Below, in pieces: positions 60,348 through 64,000 of a DNA stretch of 64,000 bases (position 1 is its first letter; each line of letters opens with the position of its first letter). The position numbers and the translations under genes are program-made. Under the pieces are notes generated by a model, which saw nothing but the letters and a program-made list of their open reading frames with translations, made no database searches and was not told the DNA's origin. This DNA is from Buchnera aphidicola (Rhopalosiphum maidis) (GTDB lineage: Bacteria > Pseudomonadota > Gammaproteobacteria > Enterobacterales > Enterobacteriaceae), in contig NZ_CP032759.1 in NCBI RefSeq assembly GCF_003671935.1, forward strand, positions 248,001 to 312,000. Direction: 5' to 3'.

Positions 60348-62738
60348 ATGACTGAAAATAATAGTTATACTCCAATGATAAAACAGTATTTATCTTTAAA
60401 ATCACAATATCCTGATATGTTGCTTTTTTATCAAATGGGTGATTTTTATGAATTGTTTTATGAAGATGCTAAGCGTGTTTCTAGACTGTTAAAAATCACT
60501 TTAACAAAAAAAGGTTATTCAAATAAAAACACTATACCTATGGCTGGAGTCCCATGTCATACTGCAGAATATTATCTTTCTAAGCTTGTAAAAATGGGAG
60601 AATCTGTTGCAGTTTGTGATCAAATAAAAGATATTCATTCTGAAAAAAAACTGTTAACTCGTCAAGTAGTTCGAGTAATAACTCCTGGTACTATTACAGA
60701 TGAAGCTTTTCTTGAAGAGAATAAAGATAATTTTATTGCTTCTGTTTGGAAAGAAAACAACAAGTTTGCATATGCTGTTTTAGATATTTCTTTAGGATTT
60801 TTTGGTGTTTCTGAATATTTTGATAAAAATTCTTTATTATCAGAAATTGAACGTACAAATCCTACAGAATTGTTATATCCTGAAAATTTTGAAGATATTT
60901 TATTGATATCTAATAGAAAATGTATACAAAAACGTCCATTATTAGATTTTGATTTAGAAATTTCATATAAATTATTAAATTTACAATTTAAAACTTCTAG
61001 TTTGAATGGATTTGGTATTAAAAAAAATCACTTTGTTATTCGTCCTGCAGGTTGTTTAATTAATTATGTCAAATTAATGCATATAGCATATTTACCTCAT
61101 ATTCGTAAAATTCAATTTAATTATATGGAAAATAATATTTTTATGAATACGAGTACGCGTAAAAGTCTTGAAATTACTCAAAGTATTTCGGATGAAAACA
61201 AAAACACTCTCTCTTCAGTATTAAATAAAACAGTAACATCTATGGGTGGAAGATTATTAAATCGTTGGTTAAATTCTCCATTAAAAGATTTAAATGTAAT
61301 CCGAAATCGTCATAATATGATTAAATGTTTGCAACCTTTTTATAAAGAAATACAATATATTCTTAGTCAAGTTAGCGATTTAGAAAGAATATATTCTCGT
61401 TTAGCCTTACGTACAGCTTTACCTCGTGATTTTGTACGAATGCGTTCTACATTAAATGTTTTGCCCAGTTTAGATTTAATATTAAAAAAAATAAAATCAA
61501 ATAACATTAATAATCTTCGTATTTCTATTGGAAAATTTGAAAAAATATTATTTTTATTAAAAAAATCGATAAATTTAACAGTTCCTTCGTCTATTCGAGA
61601 TGGAGGAGTAATAGCATTTAATTACAATAAAAAACTTGATGAATTAAGATTGTTACAAAATAATTCTCAAAAATATTTAAAAGATTTTGAAATAAAAGAG
61701 AAAGATAGATTGAATATTGATTCATTTAAAATTAGATACAATAATATTATTGGTTATTATATTCAAGTCAACAAACGTCACGTTCATTTGATTCCACAAT
61801 CTTATCTTAAGATACAAACTTTAAAAAACACAGAACGTTACAGCATTCCTCTACTGAAAAATTATGAAAAAAAAGTTATTACTGCCAAATTTCAAGCTTT
61901 GCTTTTAGAAAAAACGCTCTATATAGAATTATTTGATATAATAGAACCTTTTTTAGAACGATTAAAAAATAGTGCATTTGCATTGTCAGAATTAGATGTT
62001 TTAGCGAATTTATCAGAACGTTCTATATCTTTAAACTATGTTTGTCCTAAAATGACTAAAAAATATGGTATTTCCTTGTTAGACAGTCGTCATCCAGTTG
62101 TTGAATGTTTTTTAGAAACTCCCTTTATTACCAATTCTATTTCTTTATCCAATACGAATAGAATGCTTATTATTACAGGCCCTAATATGGGTGGTAAAAG
62201 TACTTATATGCGTCAAGTTGCACTTATTGTTATCATGGCTTGCATAGGTAGTTTCGTACCAGCAAAATATGCTTCTATTGGTCCAATTGATAAAATTTTT
62301 ACACGTATTGGTTCTGCAGATGACGTAAGTAATGGTTATTCAACATTTATGATGGAAATGACAGAAATATCTAATATTCTTCATAATGCTACTTGTAATA
62401 GTTTAATTTTAATAGATGAATTAGGACGAGGAACATCAAATAAAGATGGGTTAGCATTAGCTTGGTCATGTTCTAAATATTTAATTATTAAAAATAAATC
62501 TATGATTTTATTATCTACTCACTTTATTGAATTAACAAAATTAGAAAAATTTTTTAAAAACATCCAAAATTTTCATTTTTCTGCTATTGAACATAATTCA
62601 AGTATAGTTTTTCTATATAAAATTGAAAAAGGAGTTTCAAAAAAAAGTTATGGTATATCAGTAGCTGCTTTATCTGGAATTCCACATATTGTAATAAAGG
62701 ATGCAAAGGAAAAATTGATTGAATTAGAAAGTAAATAA
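60348..62738 (+). CDS. mutS: MutS, DNA mismatch recognition protein
   Basis: Mismatch-binding ATPase that starts methyl-directed repair. The 796 aa (853 in E. coli) keep the mismatch-contacting Phe33-Tyr-Glu35 in QMGDFYELF, the clamp and lever domains, Walker A GPNMGGKSTYMRQ (~residue 610), the signature SADDVSNGYSTFMMEM, Walker B LILIDELGRGTS and STHFIELT. The C-terminal ~50-residue tetramerisation tail of E. coli MutS is missing, so it probably works as a dimer. In a genome full of homopolymer runs its activity bears directly on tract-length stability. Confidence 0.97.
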   Translation: MTENNSYTPMIKQYLSLKSQYPDMLLFYQMGDFYELFYEDAKRVSRLLKITLTKKGYSNKNTIPMAGVPCHTAEYYLSKLVKMGESVAVCDQIKDIHSEKKLLTRQVVRVITPGTITDEAFLEENKDNFIASVWKENNKFAYAVLDISLGFFGVSEYFDKNSLLSEIERTNPTELLYPENFEDILLISNRKCIQKRPLLDFDLEISYKLLNLQFKTSSLNGFGIKKNHFVIRPAGCLINYVKLMHIAYLPHIRKIQFNYMENNIFMNTSTRKSLEITQSISDENKNTLSSVLNKTVTSMGGRLLNRWLNSPLKDLNVIRNRHNMIKCLQPFYKEIQYILSQVSDLERIYSRLALRTALPRDFVRMRSTLNVLPSLDLILKKIKSNNINNLRISIGKFEKILFLLKKSINLTVPSSIRDGGVIAFNYNKKLDELRLLQNNSQKYLKDFEIKEKDRLNIDSFKIRYNNIIGYYIQVNKRHVHLIPQSYLKIQTLKNTERYSIPLLKNYEKKVITAKFQALLLEKTLYIELFDIIEPFLERLKNSAFALSELDVLANLSERSISLNYVCPKMTKKYGISLLDSRHPVVECFLETPFITNSISLSNTNRMLIITGPNMGGKSTYMRQVALIVIMACIGSFVPAKYASIGPIDKIFTRIGSADDVSNGYSTFMMEMTEISNILHNATCNSLILIDELGRGTSNKDGLALAWSCSKYLIIKNKSMILLSTHFIELTKLEKFFKNIQNFHFSAIEHNSSIVFLYKIEKGVSKKSYGISVAALSGIPHIVIKDAKEKLIELESK

Positions 62739-62867
62739 TTCATTTAAAATGGTTTTTACATAAAATTTTGACTTTTTATTAGTAGCTAAAAATTAATATT
62801 TTCTGTAAATTATACTGAATTAATAATGTTATTTTTTTAGAATGATAAGATTTAGGTATTTAGTATA

Positions 62868-64000
62868 ATGAAAAATAAAAATCCGTTTGATACCTTTTTT
62901 CCTTTTAGTATAGATAAAGTAGAAAATTTAGAAAAAATAGAAAAAAATTGTTCTAATATTCAATACGCTTGGCTTTCAGGCTATTTTTGGAATCTAGCTA
63001 ATCAAACCTCTTCGAAATTAATATCTGAACCAAATGAATTATTTCAAAAAGATGATACAGAAAAAATAATTACAATTATATCTGCTTCTCAAACTGGTAA
63101 TGCGACACTTCTTGCTAAACGCTTTAATGAATATTTAAATAATGAAAATAAAAAAACTAATTTAGTTAATGTTTCTGATTACAATTTCAAAAAAATTAAA
63201 AATGAAAAGTTTTTAGTTTTAATTATTTCTACTCAAGGAGAAGGAGAACCTCCAGAAGAGGCATTATCTTTTTATAAATTTATCATGTCAAAAAAAGCTC
63301 CTAGATTAGACAATTTATACTACAGTATATTTGGATTAGGAGATATTTCTTATGATTTATTTTGTCAATCAGGGAAAGATTTTGATAAAAGATTTAGCGA
63401 ATTAGGAGCAAAACGTTTACTTAATAGATTAGATGCAGATATTGAATATGAAGAAAATTATATTAAGTGGTCTAAAGATTTATTGTTTTCTATAAATCAG
63501 ATAGATATTCCTTTTTTAAAAAAAAACAATAAAGATAATTTGATTAATGGATTAAATGTCTATACAAAGTATAAACCTGCTTCTGCTACTATTTTAGTCA
63601 ATCAAAAAATTACAGGTCGAAATTCAACTAAAGATGTTCATCATATTGAGATAGATATAAGTGATTTGAATATCATTTATACACCTGGTGATGCGTTAGG
63701 TGTATGGTATCAAAATAGTAGTCAATTAATAAATCAAATATTAAAATTACTCTCTATAGATACTTTTGATAAAGTTCAAGTCAAAGATAAATTGATTACT
63801 GTTTTTGAAGCTTTAAAAAATAATTTTGAATTAACTATAAATACCAAACATATTGTTCAAAAATATGCTGATATTACACAAAATAAATTTTTGCAGAAAA
63901 TTATATCTAATGATAAAGACTTAAACAACTACGTTAAACAAACCCCTTTATTGAACATGATAAATGATTATCCTAAAAAACTATCTTCTCAACAATTAAT
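62868..64000 (+). CDS. cysJ: CysJ, sulfite reductase flavoprotein alpha subunit (partial, 3' end outside window)
   Basis: NADPH-dependent flavoprotein feeding electrons to CysI for sulfite reduction to sulfide, used for cysteine. From ATG at 62868 to the right edge 377 residues are present (E. coli 599). The FMN-binding flavodoxin domain shows ISASQTGNATLLAKRF, STQGEGEPPEEAL and FGLGDISYDLFCQSGKDFD. The linker leads to the FNR-like domain (LVNQKITGRNSTKDVHHIEI, YTPGDALGVWYQN). FAD and NADPH motifs would lie beyond the edge. Its presence implies that this symbiont reduces sulfate. Confidence 0.97.
   Translation, partial: MKNKNPFDTFFPFSIDKVENLEKIEKNCSNIQYAWLSGYFWNLANQTSSKLISEPNELFQKDDTEKIITIISASQTGNATLLAKRFNEYLNNENKKTNLVNVSDYNFKKIKNEKFLVLIISTQGEGEPPEEALSFYKFIMSKKAPRLDNLYYSIFGLGDISYDLFCQSGKDFDKRFSELGAKRLLNRLDADIEYEENYIKWSKDLLFSINQIDIPFLKKNNKDNLINGLNVYTKYKPASATILVNQKITGRNSTKDVHHIEIDISDLNIIYTPGDALGVWYQNSSQLINQILKLLSIDTFDKVQVKDKLITVFEALKNNFELTINTKHIVQKYADITQNKFLQKIISNDKDLNNYVKQTPLLNMINDYPKKLSSQQL

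Overview
The window is chromosomal DNA of an aphid primary endosymbiont, Buchnera aphidicola. The evidence is a strongly A+T-rich sequence with lysine-, isoleucine- and asparagine-rich proteins, single-copy enterobacterial housekeeping genes in blocks that still follow E. coli order, many missing neighbours (hupB, xseB, nrdR, ptrA, lptE, lnt, ybeZ) and no mobile elements, prophage or CRISPR. The strain or host aphid cannot be named from the sequence alone.

Layout. 1-11.2 kb: mdlA (cut by the left edge), a frameshifted queC, and the protein quality-control block ppiD-lon-clpX-clpP-tig, then bolA. 11.6-16.6 kb: the cytochrome bo3 operon cyoABCDE facing tusE. 16.6-24.7 kb: yajR and the isoprenoid genes ispA-dxs on +, then nusB, a ribD split in two by an in-frame stop, thiL, ribH and mltA on -. 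24.9-35 kb: initiator tRNA, argA, then recD-recB-recC on -. 35-40.4 kb: mscS, fbaA, pgk and yhgN on -, asd on +. 40.5-53.8 kb: a long minus-strand run of tusA, nadD, holA, leuS, corC, ybeY, miaB, thyA, lgt, lysA, lysS and prfB. 53.9-64 kb: ygfZ and gmk on +, typA on -, engB on +, a nuclease-only polA and dsbA on -, mutS on +, and a cysJ that runs off the right edge.

The genes fit a nutritional symbiont: arginine (argA), lysine/threonine/methionine (asd, lysA), sulfate reduction (cysJ) and riboflavin (ribD, ribH) are kept beside aerobic respiration, glycolysis (fbaA, pgk) and core information processing.

The most striking signal is a set of six conserved genes (queC, recB, recC, tusA, ybeY, lgt) whose reading frame breaks at a run of A in the coding strand. 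In each case a single-base change in tract length restores a full-length protein homologous to the E. coli one. Five of the six need one extra A (the -1 direction); lgt needs one fewer. Four of the tracts are exactly ten A followed by TAT. This fits the known rescue of endosymbiont genes by RNA-polymerase slippage at poly(A). Homopolymer miscalls are the main alternative, and raw reads or cDNA would decide. Separately, prfB keeps the classic autoregulatory +1 frameshift at codon 26, ribD is split by one TGA, MltA has lost its lipobox cysteine, and the polA upstream region holds a palindromic DnaA-box cluster.
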